In this document: positions 36,902-46,104 of the stretch, piece by piece
How positions within the stretch are numbered: position 1 is the stretch's first letter
How the letters are laid out: each line of letters begins with the position of its first letter
Source: an uncultured Lachnospiraceae bacterium
GTDB lineage: Bacteria > Bacillota > Clostridia > Lachnospirales > Lachnospiraceae
Length of the DNA: 64,000 bases
Direction of reading: 5' to 3'
Assembly (NCBI GenBank): GCA_946405625.1
Contig: CAMJHQ010000002.1
Coordinates: 62,001-126,000 of the forward strand
The notes under the pieces: model-generated
What the model saw: only the letters and a program-made list of their open reading frames with translations
Databases searched by the model: none
Told to the model about the DNA's origin: nothing
Program-made: the position numbers and the translations under genes

Positions 36902-38320
36902 TTATCTGTCCTTTAATTCCGGATGTTTCTCATAAAACAGCTTCTTATCATCATACATTCGCTCATCGGCAAGCCGAAGCGCTGTTTTTATATCTTTCTT
37001 ATCATCAACATAGCACTGACCTACTGCAAAACTCACATCCTCACTGCTGTCTGACAAGGATCTGATCTTTTCTACCTGCTTATTCAACTCATCCTCGGTG
37101 ACACCTTCTGTGATTATGGTAAATTCATCTCCTCCGGCTCTGAATATCTCATTAACGCTGAATACTTCCTCCAAAAGCCGGGCCGCCTTCTTTAGAAGCC
37201 TGTCTCCCTCAACATGTCCCTGTTTATCATTTACACGTTTAAGCCCGTTAAGATCTATAAATATGACTCCAACCGACTCTTTATCTTCTTCTTGGCATAA
37301 TACATCTATATAGTTATTCATCTCATTACGATTCATAACTCCGGTAAGCATATCCATAGAACTTAGCGTCTTCAGTCTGTCTACAAGCATACTGTTATAT
37401 ATTTCCGAACTCAGTATAAATGTAGTCGTCTCGAGAGTTTCCTTGATCTTAGTCGCCTTATCGGCATCATAATTGATAGCCCAGATATAACCGAGCAGTT
37501 CATCGCGGAATTTAAGCGGAAACAGCACTATATTATATACTCCGGCATTTGTAAGCGACTCATACCAGATAGCGCTTCTCTCCTTAACAACCTCCATGTC
37601 CTGCTCATTCTTAGCTATAAGACAGTTGCTTCCGGATATTACATCAGGCCAGGTTGCGGCTATATCATAGAATTTATCATCAAGATATGTATCCATCGGA
37701 AGAAGCTTCGATCCAGGAGCAAAAGCTTCACAAAGATTTGTACATGACCTCTCCTCATGATTAAGGAGAAGGATGCAGCAATGCTCTGCTTCACAAAGCT
37801 CTCTGATATCCGCTATTACCTCTGATATGGAAACCTTAAAATCCTTTGCACGTCTGAGCTTTATACATGTTTCCAGTACAGATGTCGCTACATCAGATGA
37901 AATAGTCGAAAGCCTCTTCGAATCGGCTTCATAATTTATCTCCATCGTATAAGTACAGAAACACAGCTTTCCGCCTTCTATTTCTTCCTCATAAGAAACC
38001 GGAAGAAATGTCATATTAAACCATATACCCGGCATTCTGTCAGGATGCGCATAGGAATGTAAACATTTCTTCTCTACCGCTGCCCTGTAACTGAAATCCT
38101 CAAAATTCAGATCCCTGGTAAGATAATCTGTATATTCGGAATTCGGAACAAACTTACTTATAAGCATTTCCGCACCCGCATACGGATTCTCAATAGAATC
38201 AATATATGGTTTATTACCATCAACGATACGAATTTTACCATATTTTCCATCTCCGAAGCTTTCTACGGAAATTACACAAGTCATGGCACCAAAGCCATCT
38301 GCAAACTTTCTAAAATCCAT
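36902..38320 (-). CDS. GGDEF diguanylate cyclase with N-terminal PAS-like and GAF-like domains
   Basis: 472 residues and no membrane segment. The first 150 residues resemble a PAS-like sensor with a Tyr/Phe-rich core; residues about 165-310 look like a GAF domain (EVIADIRELCEAEHCCILLL; NIVLFPLKFRDELLGYIWAIN). The GGDEF domain has FIDLNGLKRVNDKQGHVEGD and FRAGGDEF; the RxxD inhibitory site is missing (FSVN). It should make c-di-GMP in response to a cytosolic cue. It is a single-gene unit with an extended -10 promoter and a strong terminator. The C-terminal tail FYEKHPELKDR resembles that of the GGDEF protein at 46252-47331. Confidence 0.88.
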   Translation of the reverse strand: MDFRKFADGFGAMTCVISVESFGDGKYGKIRIVDGNKPYIDSIENPYAGAEMLISKFVPNSEYTDYLTRDLNFEDFSYRAAVEKKCLHSYAHPDRMPGIWFNMTFLPVSYEEEIEGGKLCFCTYTMEINYEADSKRLSTISSDVATSVLETCIKLRRAKDFKVSISEVIADIRELCEAEHCCILLLNHEERSCTNLCEAFAPGSKLLPMDTYLDDKFYDIAATWPDVISGSNCLIAKNEQDMEVVKERSAIWYESLTNAGVYNIVLFPLKFRDELLGYIWAINYDADKATKIKETLETTTFILSSEIYNSMLVDRLKTLSSMDMLTGVMNRNEMNNYIDVLCQEEDKESVGVIFIDLNGLKRVNDKQGHVEGDRLLKKAARLLEEVFSVNEIFRAGGDEFTIITEGVTEDELNKQVEKIRSLSDSSEDVSFAVGQCYVDDKKDIKTALRLADERMYDDKKLFYEKHPELKDR

Positions 38321-38367
38321 ACGCTTTTCCTCCGTTATTTGAGCAAGGGAAAATCGGTTACTTTTTT

Positions 38368-38376
38368 ATTATATCA
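38368..38376 (-). promoter_or_regulatory. Extended -10 promoter of the GGDEF gene at 36902-38320
   Basis: Minus-strand TGATATAAT, about 48 bp before the start codon; no clear -35. Confidence 0.45.
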
Positions 38377-38405
38377 TTCACATGTAATTTATTCTACGAT
38401 TTCAA

Positions 38406-39389
38406 TCATTTATCTATAAAATTTTTAACGTTTTTTAAAGGAAATCCGAAAGGTTTTGTCGATAAAATTATCGCAGCGAAAAATGCTATTGCAAAATACA
38501 GTATTTTACCCGGTACATTTACATACAGGCTCTTGATATCCGCAAATCTGATAAGGAGAAGCATCACGTAATAATGCCAGAAATATACATTTAACGTGTT
38601 GCGTCCCATAGATGTAATTGCCGGAAGCTTCCTGTCAGGAATCAGGAATATAAGGCTGACGCACATTGCCGCAGAGATAGCATAGCTAAGTAATCTGCAT
38701 AAAGGACCGATCGGTCTCACATCATCAAAGAAAGGATTTCTTCCGGTAAAAAGGAATCTCAGAAAATACATCTGATCTGTTTTAAAAAGACATAATCCTC
38801 CCCAGATAAGTACTATGGCTGCAGAGCCTATGATCCCATACTTCCTGTATTTCTTCTTTATTTCGATCACATCGATATCTTTTGCTATTACTCCTGCAAA
38901 GAAAAACGGGAAGAAAACTACCGACCTCGATATATAAAGGAAATCTCCCACTGATCTGTCATAGCCGGCAAAACATGCCAGAATGATACTTGAGATCATA
39001 ACATACTTTCTGTTTACATCTTTAAGTCCGAACATAACCGCATAATATATAGCCAGCACAAACATAAACCACGGGATTCCCGCATCCGCAAACAGAGAAA
39101 ACTCCGGTTCGACCCCTATAATGATCTTAACTATCACAAAGAATATTTTGATGATATAGCCTGCTGATATATAAAACAGTATATTATTCTTCGTTTTTTC
39201 TCTGTTATAAAAAAATCCGCAGATAAAAAGAAGCATCTGCATATGGAAGGAATATATGAAAAGAAATAACGCCCGACAGGTATTTGATCTTAAAGTAAAC
39301 TCATCCGCGAAATGCCCTATCACGACCAGCACTATCATTAAAAATTTTAAATTGTCCCATATATTTATTCTGGATTCTTTTGACATCAT
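38406..39389 (-). CDS. Membrane acyltransferase (acyltransferase 3 family)
   Basis: About 327 residues with roughly ten hydrophobic segments. The start RINIWDNLKFLMIVLVVIGHF carries the conserved Asn/Lys/His pattern of OafA/WcaG-type acyltransferases, and FWHYYVMLLLIRF is the usual C-terminal motif. Such proteins O-acetylate or O-succinylate surface sugars, or make lipids. An in-frame extension to 39539 has a sequence unlike the family; I prefer the ATG pair at 39389/39386 with GGTGG upstream. Divergent from the MATE gene. Confidence 0.78.
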   Translation of the reverse strand: MMSKESRINIWDNLKFLMIVLVVIGHFADEFTLRSNTCRALFLFIYSFHMQMLLFICGFFYNREKTKNNILFYISAGYIIKIFFVIVKIIIGVEPEFSLFADAGIPWFMFVLAIYYAVMFGLKDVNRKYVMISSIILACFAGYDRSVGDFLYISRSVVFFPFFFAGVIAKDIDVIEIKKKYRKYGIIGSAAIVLIWGGLCLFKTDQMYFLRFLFTGRNPFFDDVRPIGPLCRLLSYAISAAMCVSLIFLIPDRKLPAITSMGRNTLNVYFWHYYVMLLLIRFADIKSLYVNVPGKILYFAIAFFAAIILSTKPFGFPLKNVKNFIDK

Positions 39390-39655
39390 GACCACCACGG
39401 TGTATTTAAATTTATACTTCAATCCGTAACTTATGTTTTTAATTCTCAAGCATTCATATCCATGCCGATTATCATTTTCGAAAGTTACTGTATTATTATA
39501 AACCGAAAGAGCCGAACTGTCACCTTTCACAGTAAGCATGCCGGAAAGAACTCATTTAAAACTTCGAAAAACAAACATATTATTAAGCACCGGCTGTGAA
39601 AATACTACTGGCAAAAAAAAGCAAATGTGCTATTATTGCTGAAAGAGGAAATATC

Positions 39656-41017
39656 ATGGCTATAGGAAAAAAATATGAAATCGATATGACAACCGGTCCC
39701 ATACTGAAGAAGATGATCGCATTTGCTTTTCCGCTTATGTGTTCAAGTATCCTTCAGCTTCTTTTTAATGCTGCCGATACCATAGTTGTCGGCAAATTCG
39801 CCGGAGATAATTCCCTTGCTGCCGTTGGGTCAAACGGATCACTGATCAATCTTATGACCAATCTATTTATAGGACTCAGTATAGGAACAAATGTTCTTAT
39901 CGGAAAATCCGTCGGTGCAAATGATAAGGAGCATACCGAAAAGCTCGTACATACATCGATGGCTGTCTCTGTTATCGGCGGTGTCTTTCTCATGCTCTTC
40001 GGAATTACCTTTGCCGAAAGGATTCTTATACTTATGGACTCTCCGGCTGAAGTTCTTCCGCTGGCAACACAGTATCTGAAGATATATTTCATAGGCCTTC
40101 CCGCTATGATGATCTATAATTTCGGAAGCGCTGTTCTCCGAGCCGTAGGCGACACCAAAAGACCCCTGTACTACCTTACAGTAGCCGGGGTCATAAATGT
40201 AATATTTAACCTCTTATTCGTAATTCGTTTTAAAATGGACGTTGCCGGAGTCGCATGGGCAACAGTTATATCCCAGATTGTTTCCGCCTTATTTATCATC
40301 ACGTGTCTTATAAAACAGGACAGCTATATCAGGCTCAGACCCGGTAATTTAAAGATAGATCCGGATTCTCTTAAAAGGATTATACGAATCGGTATCCCGG
40401 CAGGAATACAGGGATGCCTTTTCTCTTTTTCAAATGTTATCATCCAGTCATCCATTAACAGCTTCGGTGCAACCGTCGTTGCCGGAAGCTCGGCTGCACA
40501 GAATATTGAAGGTTTCACTTATGTTTCCATGAATGCCTTCCATCAGGCAACCCTCACCTTCACCAGTCAGAACGTCGGTGCCGGAAGATTTGACAGAGTC
40601 GGAAAAATTCTTGCTCGCGGACTGATATGTGTTACCATTACCGGAATCACAATAGGATATCTTGAAATCCTGTTCGGACATCAGCTGCTAGGTATATATT
40701 CCAACGACTTCTCGGTTATAGAAAAAGGATTTGAAAGACTTCTCATAATGAGCGGAACACATTTCCTTTGCGGTTTTATGGATGTACTTGTCGGCTCTAT
40801 CAGGGGACTTGGTTATTCTGTTCTTCCGATGATAGTATCTCTCATCGGTGCATGCGGACTCAGGATACTTTATATCAAAACCTTATTCCGAATGGAAATG
40901 TTCCATTCCACAAAGTATATCTATATTACATATCCGATTTCATGGCTGATGACCATTATCGCTCATGTGATATGCTATATGATCATCAGACAAAAGATCA
41001 TGAAGGAAAGGGCGTAA
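39656..41017 (+). CDS. MATE-family efflux transporter
   Basis: 453 residues and 12 hydrophobic segments. Conserved features include GPILKKMIAFAFPLM, VVGKFAGDNSLAAVGSNGSL and the repeated half-domain QGCLFSFSNVIIQSSIN. It exports cationic compounds by Na+ or H+ exchange; the substrate is unknown. A longer frame starts at 39596, but the ATG at 39656 has AGAGGA 7 nt upstream and fits the family. A short imperfect hairpin follows at about 41026-41065. It converges on the tandem kinase genes. Confidence 0.9.
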   Translation: MAIGKKYEIDMTTGPILKKMIAFAFPLMCSSILQLLFNAADTIVVGKFAGDNSLAAVGSNGSLINLMTNLFIGLSIGTNVLIGKSVGANDKEHTEKLVHTSMAVSVIGGVFLMLFGITFAERILILMDSPAEVLPLATQYLKIYFIGLPAMMIYNFGSAVLRAVGDTKRPLYYLTVAGVINVIFNLLFVIRFKMDVAGVAWATVISQIVSALFIITCLIKQDSYIRLRPGNLKIDPDSLKRIIRIGIPAGIQGCLFSFSNVIIQSSINSFGATVVAGSSAAQNIEGFTYVSMNAFHQATLTFTSQNVGAGRFDRVGKILARGLICVTITGITIGYLEILFGHQLLGIYSNDFSVIEKGFERLLIMSGTHFLCGFMDVLVGSIRGLGYSVLPMIVSLIGACGLRILYIKTLFRMEMFHSTKYIYITYPISWLMTIIAHVICYMIIRQKIMKERA

Positions 41018-41078
41018 GCATCCCCCGCACCCCGCCTGCATCTCATGGACTTCGCGGTGGGTGATTGCTTATATTCGA

Positions 41079-42545
41079 TTAAACTGATCGTGGAAAGATT
41101 ATCGAAAGTGTAAATACCCCTTCTTTCGAACTCACCTTCTCGATTCCGTCATATTTTGAAATGGCCGCTCTCATATTTTGCGTTCCGTAACCGTGATATG
41201 CTCTTTCCGTCTTGGTAGTTACTCTTTCACCGCTTCCGAAGATTTTGGATATGATTCCGGATTCTTCATTCTGCTGCATAGAATTACTAAGTGTTATCGA
41301 AAAGAATTTATCCGTTTTTTTCATTTCCATCTTGATCCATCTCTTAACATCTTTAGGCAGCTTCTCGCATGCTTCGATTGCATTATCAAGTGCATTTGCA
41401 AAGATGCAGCAAGTATCTACGGGCTTCATTCCAAGGCCGCCGTCTATAACTCCGTCCATGATGAATTCAATGCCCTCTTCGTCCATTTTAGAAGACTTCA
41501 TCCCGATTATACAGTCAAGCATATCATCTCCTGTAATAAATCTCGGAGACATTGCTTTTACATTTCCAAGCAGAGAACTCAGAGATTTTTCTGCCCTTGA
41601 ATAATCTTTCCCCGAATACATGACAGACAGATCCTCAAGCTTACTCTTGATCTCACGTCTGAAAGCTCTTGTTTCGGATTGATCTTTCTTGTATTGATTC
41701 AGATAATCCAGTTCTGCCAATATATAATTCTCCTGAACTACTGTTTTCTCAACCATATAACGTCTGGATATGATCGCAATAAAAATAAATGGTACAACAA
41801 GCCCCATAACAGGAAGTATCATTCCAATCTCATGTCTCAGAATTCCTTCATAAACAGATTCCGAAACTATGAAAGGAATGAATAAAAGAACCGCCATCAT
41901 TACTTCCCATACAATAAAGATCAATCTGTACTTCCACTTTATATATATCTTTCTGTCTTTCCTGATCATTCCGAAATACACGGCAATGAAAAAGATTAAA
42001 AGTATTGATAATGTAATCACCTCATTAATTATACCTAGTTTACTTTCAAAATAATCTTTCAAACTGAACAAAGATAATATCCTTGTCGGGCTGTCAAAGA
42101 AAAAGTATATCGAAACCAAGCTTTCCAATATCAGATAAGCGCTTAGAACTATTGTAAAAACAACAGCAAGAATCGAGTCTTTTACTCTTTTCTTTTTAAA
42201 TGTCAACATACCCGTCAAAAAAATAGCGGTATAGTATAATAATCTGTTTAAACCATTTGGAATATCCAACAACGAAAATGCGAGCGTTTCATCCGTAAAA
42301 AGTGCATTCTTATCTTTTCCGAGTGTAAAGTATATATAGATCATTAACAATTGTGCTGAAGTGATTACATATACGAAAAATACGGTAAGCGGAAGCATGG
42401 ATTTTCCTGTAATCTTCCCATCCACTCCAAGAAAATATATCATTATGCTTATTACCGTAACCACAGTTACTATCCCTATCAAATAATCTAACATTATTGC
42501 AAGAAACATAGTTTCCTGATACTCCAGCATTTCTCCGCAACTCAT
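41079..42545 (-). CDS. AgrC-like sensor protein lacking the phospho-accepting histidine
   Basis: About 488 residues. Six or seven hydrophobic segments (residues 1-240) are followed by a GHKL ATPase (FANALDNAIEACEKL; YHGYGTQNMRAAISKY), the layout of AgrC-type kinases. The dimerisation helix reads AFRREIKSKL: at R297 the expected His is Arg, one base from His (CGT versus CAT), whereas the neighbour upstream has FRHDI. ATP-binding motifs are intact. It may act as a partner that modulates the intact kinase or as a phosphatase-like sensor. I take the ATG at 42545, with GAGGA 7 nt upstream, 19 bp after the upstream gene ends; an earlier in-frame start would overlap it. Confidence 0.88.
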   Translation of the reverse strand: MSCGEMLEYQETMFLAIMLDYLIGIVTVVTVISIMIYFLGVDGKITGKSMLPLTVFFVYVITSAQLLMIYIYFTLGKDKNALFTDETLAFSLLDIPNGLNRLLYYTAIFLTGMLTFKKKRVKDSILAVVFTIVLSAYLILESLVSIYFFFDSPTRILSLFSLKDYFESKLGIINEVITLSILLIFFIAVYFGMIRKDRKIYIKWKYRLIFIVWEVMMAVLLFIPFIVSESVYEGILRHEIGMILPVMGLVVPFIFIAIISRRYMVEKTVVQENYILAELDYLNQYKKDQSETRAFRREIKSKLEDLSVMYSGKDYSRAEKSLSSLLGNVKAMSPRFITGDDMLDCIIGMKSSKMDEEGIEFIMDGVIDGGLGMKPVDTCCIFANALDNAIEACEKLPKDVKRWIKMEMKKTDKFFSITLSNSMQQNEESGIISKIFGSGERVTTKTERAYHGYGTQNMRAAISKYDGIEKVSSKEGVFTLSIIFPRSV

Positions 42546-42564
42546 AAAAGTATCCTCACTTATT

Positions 42565-44001
42565 TTATCGGGCTTTATCCGGAAGCAATATAGATAACGT
42601 GAAAACATCATCAGCAGTATTAACTTCTCCGATTCCGCCATAATTACTTATCACAGCCCTCATATTGTGTATTCCATAACCATGAAGGTTCTTATCCTTA
42701 TTCGAGATAATTCCGCCCGAAGGCATGGGATTTTTCAATGTGACCATAAATCCTTTATCTGTATTATCTAAAGTAAGCTTTATCCATCTATCCTTTTCTT
42801 CTTTAACCTTCTCACATGCTTCGATTGCATTATCAAGTGCATTTGCAAAAATACTGCAGACATCCACAGGCTTCATTCCCAATCCGTGATCTAAAACTCC
42901 TTCTACTGAAAAATCAATATTATCTTCATCCATTTGAGATACTTTCATTCCGACTATACTATTAAGAACCTCATCTCCTGTTATATATCTAGGTGACATC
43001 GTTCCGATACTGTCGAGCAGTGTGCTTAAATATTCCTCAATTTCATCATATTTTCCCTCTTTATGCATCGCTGAAATCAGCGACAGATTATTGATAATAT
43101 CATGTCTGAACGCCCTTGTTTCACTCTGATTCTTCTTATACCGGTTAATATAATTCAGTTCAGCTGATATATAATCTTCCTGGAGCACTGTTTTCTCAAT
43201 AGCAAATCTTCTCGAAATCAACAATATTACGAGGAATGGAACAGCTATACCCAGAAGAAACATAACTATTCCGAATTCATACTTTATCAGTTTTATCTGC
43301 TCTATATCGGATAACCCGTCCATAGCAGGAACACGCATTATGAAGATCATCAGCAGTTCCCACAAAATGAATAAAACTCTGTTATTCCAGCCGATAAACA
43401 TAGTTCTCTGTTTTTTGATCATTCCAAAGAACAGTGCCAGAAAGAAAACCAGCATAATAACTATATATACGAGAATGAAAATAGTTGAGAAACCCGTACC
43501 GAGATAGCCTTCAATTCCGTCATATTTCAGAATATAATTCCGCGGTTCATCCGAAAAGAAGGTCGCCGTATAAAGCATTTCACAAGATATATATGATTCA
43601 AAAAGCATCATAAGAGCACCGGATATAATGCAGTTTCTAATTCTGTGATCCTTCATTGTAAATGCAGTCGATGCGATCAGAAGTGCAACTGTCAGAATTG
43701 TAAAAATAATCCGGAAATCATTTTTATCCGATAAAGAGACTGCATTTTCTCTGTAAGCCTCTTTCCAATGAGGTTTTAATACCAGAAAGTCATGAATAAT
43801 GCATAATCCGTTAACAACAATAACGATTCCGGCATAAATAAATCCCGGTATAAATGTCTTCCTTGTAACCTCCCCTTTAACCCCGAGGAAGCTTATCATG
43901 ATAAATAATACAGAAAGAATACATAGGATTTCACATATATAAGAAAGGCTTGAAAGAAAATATATAAATATTACAGAATGAAACTTATCTGCAAATGACA
44001 T
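42565..44001 (-). CDS. AgrC-like membrane sensor histidine kinase
   Basis: 478 residues. About seven hydrophobic segments are followed by FRHDIINNLSLISAM with the phospho-accepting H300 and a GHKL ATPase (FANALDNAIEACEKV; LHGYGIHNMRAVIS). Such kinases usually detect peptides and phosphorylate LytTR response regulators. No response regulator, AgrB or AgrD is nearby, so it is an orphan here. The start has GGAGG 7 nt upstream. The promoter carries a LytTR-type repeat (44100-44129). It is closely related to the downstream gene, a clear tandem duplication. Confidence 0.92.
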   Translation of the reverse strand: MSFADKFHSVIFIYFLSSLSYICEILCILSVLFIMISFLGVKGEVTRKTFIPGFIYAGIVIVVNGLCIIHDFLVLKPHWKEAYRENAVSLSDKNDFRIIFTILTVALLIASTAFTMKDHRIRNCIISGALMMLFESYISCEMLYTATFFSDEPRNYILKYDGIEGYLGTGFSTIFILVYIVIMLVFFLALFFGMIKKQRTMFIGWNNRVLFILWELLMIFIMRVPAMDGLSDIEQIKLIKYEFGIVMFLLGIAVPFLVILLISRRFAIEKTVLQEDYISAELNYINRYKKNQSETRAFRHDIINNLSLISAMHKEGKYDEIEEYLSTLLDSIGTMSPRYITGDEVLNSIVGMKVSQMDEDNIDFSVEGVLDHGLGMKPVDVCSIFANALDNAIEACEKVKEEKDRWIKLTLDNTDKGFMVTLKNPMPSGGIISNKDKNLHGYGIHNMRAVISNYGGIGEVNTADDVFTLSILLPDKAR

Positions 44002-44060
44002 CTCATATCCTCCGACGGAATAACGATAATTGGGTACAAAAACCCACTTTAATGTTTCTG

Positions 44061-44129
44061 ATTATCACATATTTGCTATGCTGATCAATTGCAATTATTG
44101 TGAACGGTCGTAAAATTGTCGTGAACTGA
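44061..44129 (-). promoter_or_regulatory. Promoter of the tandem kinase genes with a LytTR-type direct repeat
   Basis: On the minus strand TCAGTTCAC (44121-44129) and ACCGTTCAC (44100-44108) are 21 bp apart; each agrees with the published LytTR consensus [TA][AC][CA]GTTN[AG][TG] at eight of nine positions. A candidate -35 TTGATC (44083-44088) follows 11 bp later, then GATAAT (44061-44066) after 16 bp with an extended TG. Spacing is as expected for an activator of the AgrA/LytTR class. Confidence 0.65.
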
Positions 44130-44132
44130 AAG

Positions 44133-44162
44133 AAAAAAGCTCGATCCACAAGGAATCGAGCC
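44133..44162 (-). terminator. Terminator of the small membrane protein gene
   Basis: GCTCGAT (44139-44145) pairs with ATCGAGC (44155-44161), followed on the minus strand by T6. It ends the transcript from the DUF3137 operon just before the kinase promoter. Confidence 0.8.
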
Positions 44163-44213
44163 AAAATTCTGTCGTTAATCTAAAACGCAATATTACTATA
44201 TCTGTTATTTATG

Positions 44214-44831
44214 TCATTCATTATTTTCCTGTTTATTTTCAAGTATCATTTCATCTGTAAAATAATCTGCCAGCCAGAAGGCTATTATGATCGGAATAAA
44301 GCAATATGATGACGCGCCTCCGACACTTTTTACAAACATTTTCAGATTATATGCCCTTATTTCGGCTTGTGATAGTTCAGAAATATTGATCGGATTAGAC
44401 CTTTCAAGTCCGAGAAAGAATGCTGCCACAAGCAGAATTGCGACAAGTATTATAAATGTGATGATCAGTTTTATAAATGCCTTACCTCTTAAACTTCTTG
44501 CCGATACAAAAAAGAGCGCAAGTGCAATCACGGTTATCGCAATCGGAAACATGAATTCGGTATAGGACAGAACAAACGATACTATAAGAAGAATACAGCC
44601 GCCGAAAAGGAGCAGAATTCCGCGTTTTATCTTTTCATGCACCGGTTCAAATTCGGAAAACATTCCTACGATCCGGATGATGATAAAAACTCCATATGCA
44701 AGAAATGCCGCTACATGTATAAAGGCACCTTTGGAATAATCGTATTGATACATATAATACCAATGCATGGCTGCCATAATAATAGCTGCCACATATATTA
44801 AAATCTCAAATAAATACATTATTCTTTTCAT
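44214..44831 (-). CDS. Small polytopic membrane protein of unknown function
   Basis: 205 residues with about six hydrophobic segments and short charged loops; the C-terminus (ENKQENNE) is hydrophilic. I recognise no family. It lies 23 bp after a protein fragment (44855-45070) and then the DUF3137-like gene, all in one direction, and is followed by a terminator, so it may be the last gene under the riboswitch at 46.1 kb. The ribosome site is weak. Confidence 0.7.
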   Translation of the reverse strand: MKRIMYLFEILIYVAAIIMAAMHWYYMYQYDYSKGAFIHVAAFLAYGVFIIIRIVGMFSEFEPVHEKIKRGILLLFGGCILLIVSFVLSYTEFMFPIAITVIALALFFVSARSLRGKAFIKLIITFIILVAILLVAAFFLGLERSNPINISELSQAEIRAYNLKMFVKSVGGASSYCFIPIIIAFWLADYFTDEMILENKQENNE

Positions 44832-44854
44832 GACAGATATTCCAATACAGTTAT

Positions 44855-45070
44855 TTACATATCCTTATTCATACCTTCTTTTACACCCTTGGCAATTTCC
44901 TTTGCCACCTCTCCATATACCGGAGCAGACTCTCTCATCACTTCATTTACTGTTGGCGCCATCTGCTTCATTCCTTCCTGAGCTATGGGCATTATCTGCT
45001 GTGCCTGATATGCGGCAATCTCACGTCCTCGGGATATAATAAAAACAAACCCGGAAACTATTTTACCACA
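44855..45070 (-). pseudogene. Remnant or C-terminal fragment of a protein, frame shared with the DUF3137-like gene
   Basis: After two in-frame stops following the DUF3137-like gene, the same frame is open for 71 codons. It reads CGKIVSGFVF, then REIAAYQAQQIMPIAQEG, and ends KEGMNKDM with a TAA. The composition is protein-like and helical. There is no ATG before residue 27 (44992) and no ribosome site. The leading CGK suggests the end of a zinc-ribbon protein. It may be a decayed gene or a lost C-terminal domain of the upstream gene. Confidence 0.45.
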
Positions 45071-45103
45071 TCATAATACAGATTGCTTTACTTTCTGATC
45101 AGT

Positions 45104-45976
45104 TCACTGCTGTTCGGCATTATCTCCGGATATCATGGTAATAATTCTTTTGATATCATCTATATCATTCTGAACCTTAGCCATTTCTTCAGGATAAGTA
45201 GTCTTGATTGTCCATGCAGTTTTATCAAATGAATTATTAATAGCCTGCTCATCAAGTCCGACGATTACTTTATTACCCGTAAATCTGATACACATCTTCG
45301 GATACTTTTTATACAGCTTATCAAGCTGCTCCATAAAATGCGGAGTCAGCAGATAAAATACATCGTGTGCATCATCCGAATATACATCAAAATCATGATT
45401 GAAAGCTGTACTTTCCATTTTGACAATATTCTGTTTTGAAGCATATTCTTTTGAACGATAGAAAAATGGTTTTGTATAAACCAGAGTGTTCTTTACAGCT
45501 TTATCCGGAAAATCAAAAACAATGATCCTTCCCTGAAATCTTATTCCCGAATCATTCTTGCCATGTCTCATATTACTGATTGCTTTAACATCTGACATTT
45601 CAAAATGTATTCCCTTATAGTCTGCTTTCACATAATCCTCTGATACTACTTTATCTACCTTAGTACATATATTGAAATCATTTACTTCATCCAGATTAAA
45701 TCCGCTTTTCCACGCATAAAATACATTTTCAAAATTCTTATTAAGAGGTTCTTCCACAAAAAGATCTTTATAAATCTTCTGATAAGCCGCATGCGTTCCT
45801 CTGAAAACAAATCCACCGACCACACCGAGAATTATTCCGATATACATTCCCTTTTCAGCCTGGAATATTCCCATTGAAATAAAAAATACTATTATTCCGA
45901 TTCCGATCAGGCAGATTCCTATCTCGGCTCTGCGTCTTACAGCCTCCAGTCTGTCCATTTTCTCATAAATACGCAT
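45104..45976 (-). CDS. DUF3137-like membrane protein under a candidate Mn2+ riboswitch
   Basis: 290 residues. Two adjacent membrane segments (about 20-38 and 42-58) follow a short charged N-terminus; the rest is a soluble domain with GIHFEMSDVKAISN and FQGRIIVFDFPDK, features that I associate with the DUF3137 family. The function of that family is unknown. AGAGGTG lies about 8 nt upstream of the ATG. Its mRNA starts from a near-consensus promoter (46198-46226) and passes a yybP-ykoY-type aptamer and terminator, so expression is probably raised by Mn2+. It could be involved in metal homeostasis or envelope maintenance; this is inference. Confidence 0.75.
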   Translation of the reverse strand: MRIYEKMDRLEAVRRRAEIGICLIGIGIIVFFISMGIFQAEKGMYIGIILGVVGGFVFRGTHAAYQKIYKDLFVEEPLNKNFENVFYAWKSGFNLDEVNDFNICTKVDKVVSEDYVKADYKGIHFEMSDVKAISNMRHGKNDSGIRFQGRIIVFDFPDKAVKNTLVYTKPFFYRSKEYASKQNIVKMESTAFNHDFDVYSDDAHDVFYLLTPHFMEQLDKLYKKYPKMCIRFTGNKVIVGLDEQAINNSFDKTAWTIKTTYPEEMAKVQNDIDDIKRIITMISGDNAEQQ

Positions 45977-46061
45977 ATTCTTTCACCTCTCATTTTTTTC
46001 TCATCTTTAATTCCGGCGAAACTCCAAATAAACTGAAACCAACAAACAGCTTCATATAAAA

Positions 46062-46104
46062 CAAAAACGAGACTCGGACCATGGATTCCCATAGTCAAGT
46101 CTCG
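46062..46104 (-). terminator. Intrinsic terminator overlapping the riboswitch 3' strand
   Basis: CGAGACT (46098-46104, minus-strand reading) pairs with AGTCTCG (46068-46074), with an inner ATGG/CCAT hairpin, and is followed by TTTTTGTTTT. Its 5' strand includes bases that form the aptamer's closing helix, so aptamer and terminator exclude each other. Confidence 0.75.

Noticed and set aside
39390-39539. N-terminal 50-residue extension of the acyltransferase
   Set aside because: Sequence unlike the family, no ribosome site; the inner ATG fits the conserved start.
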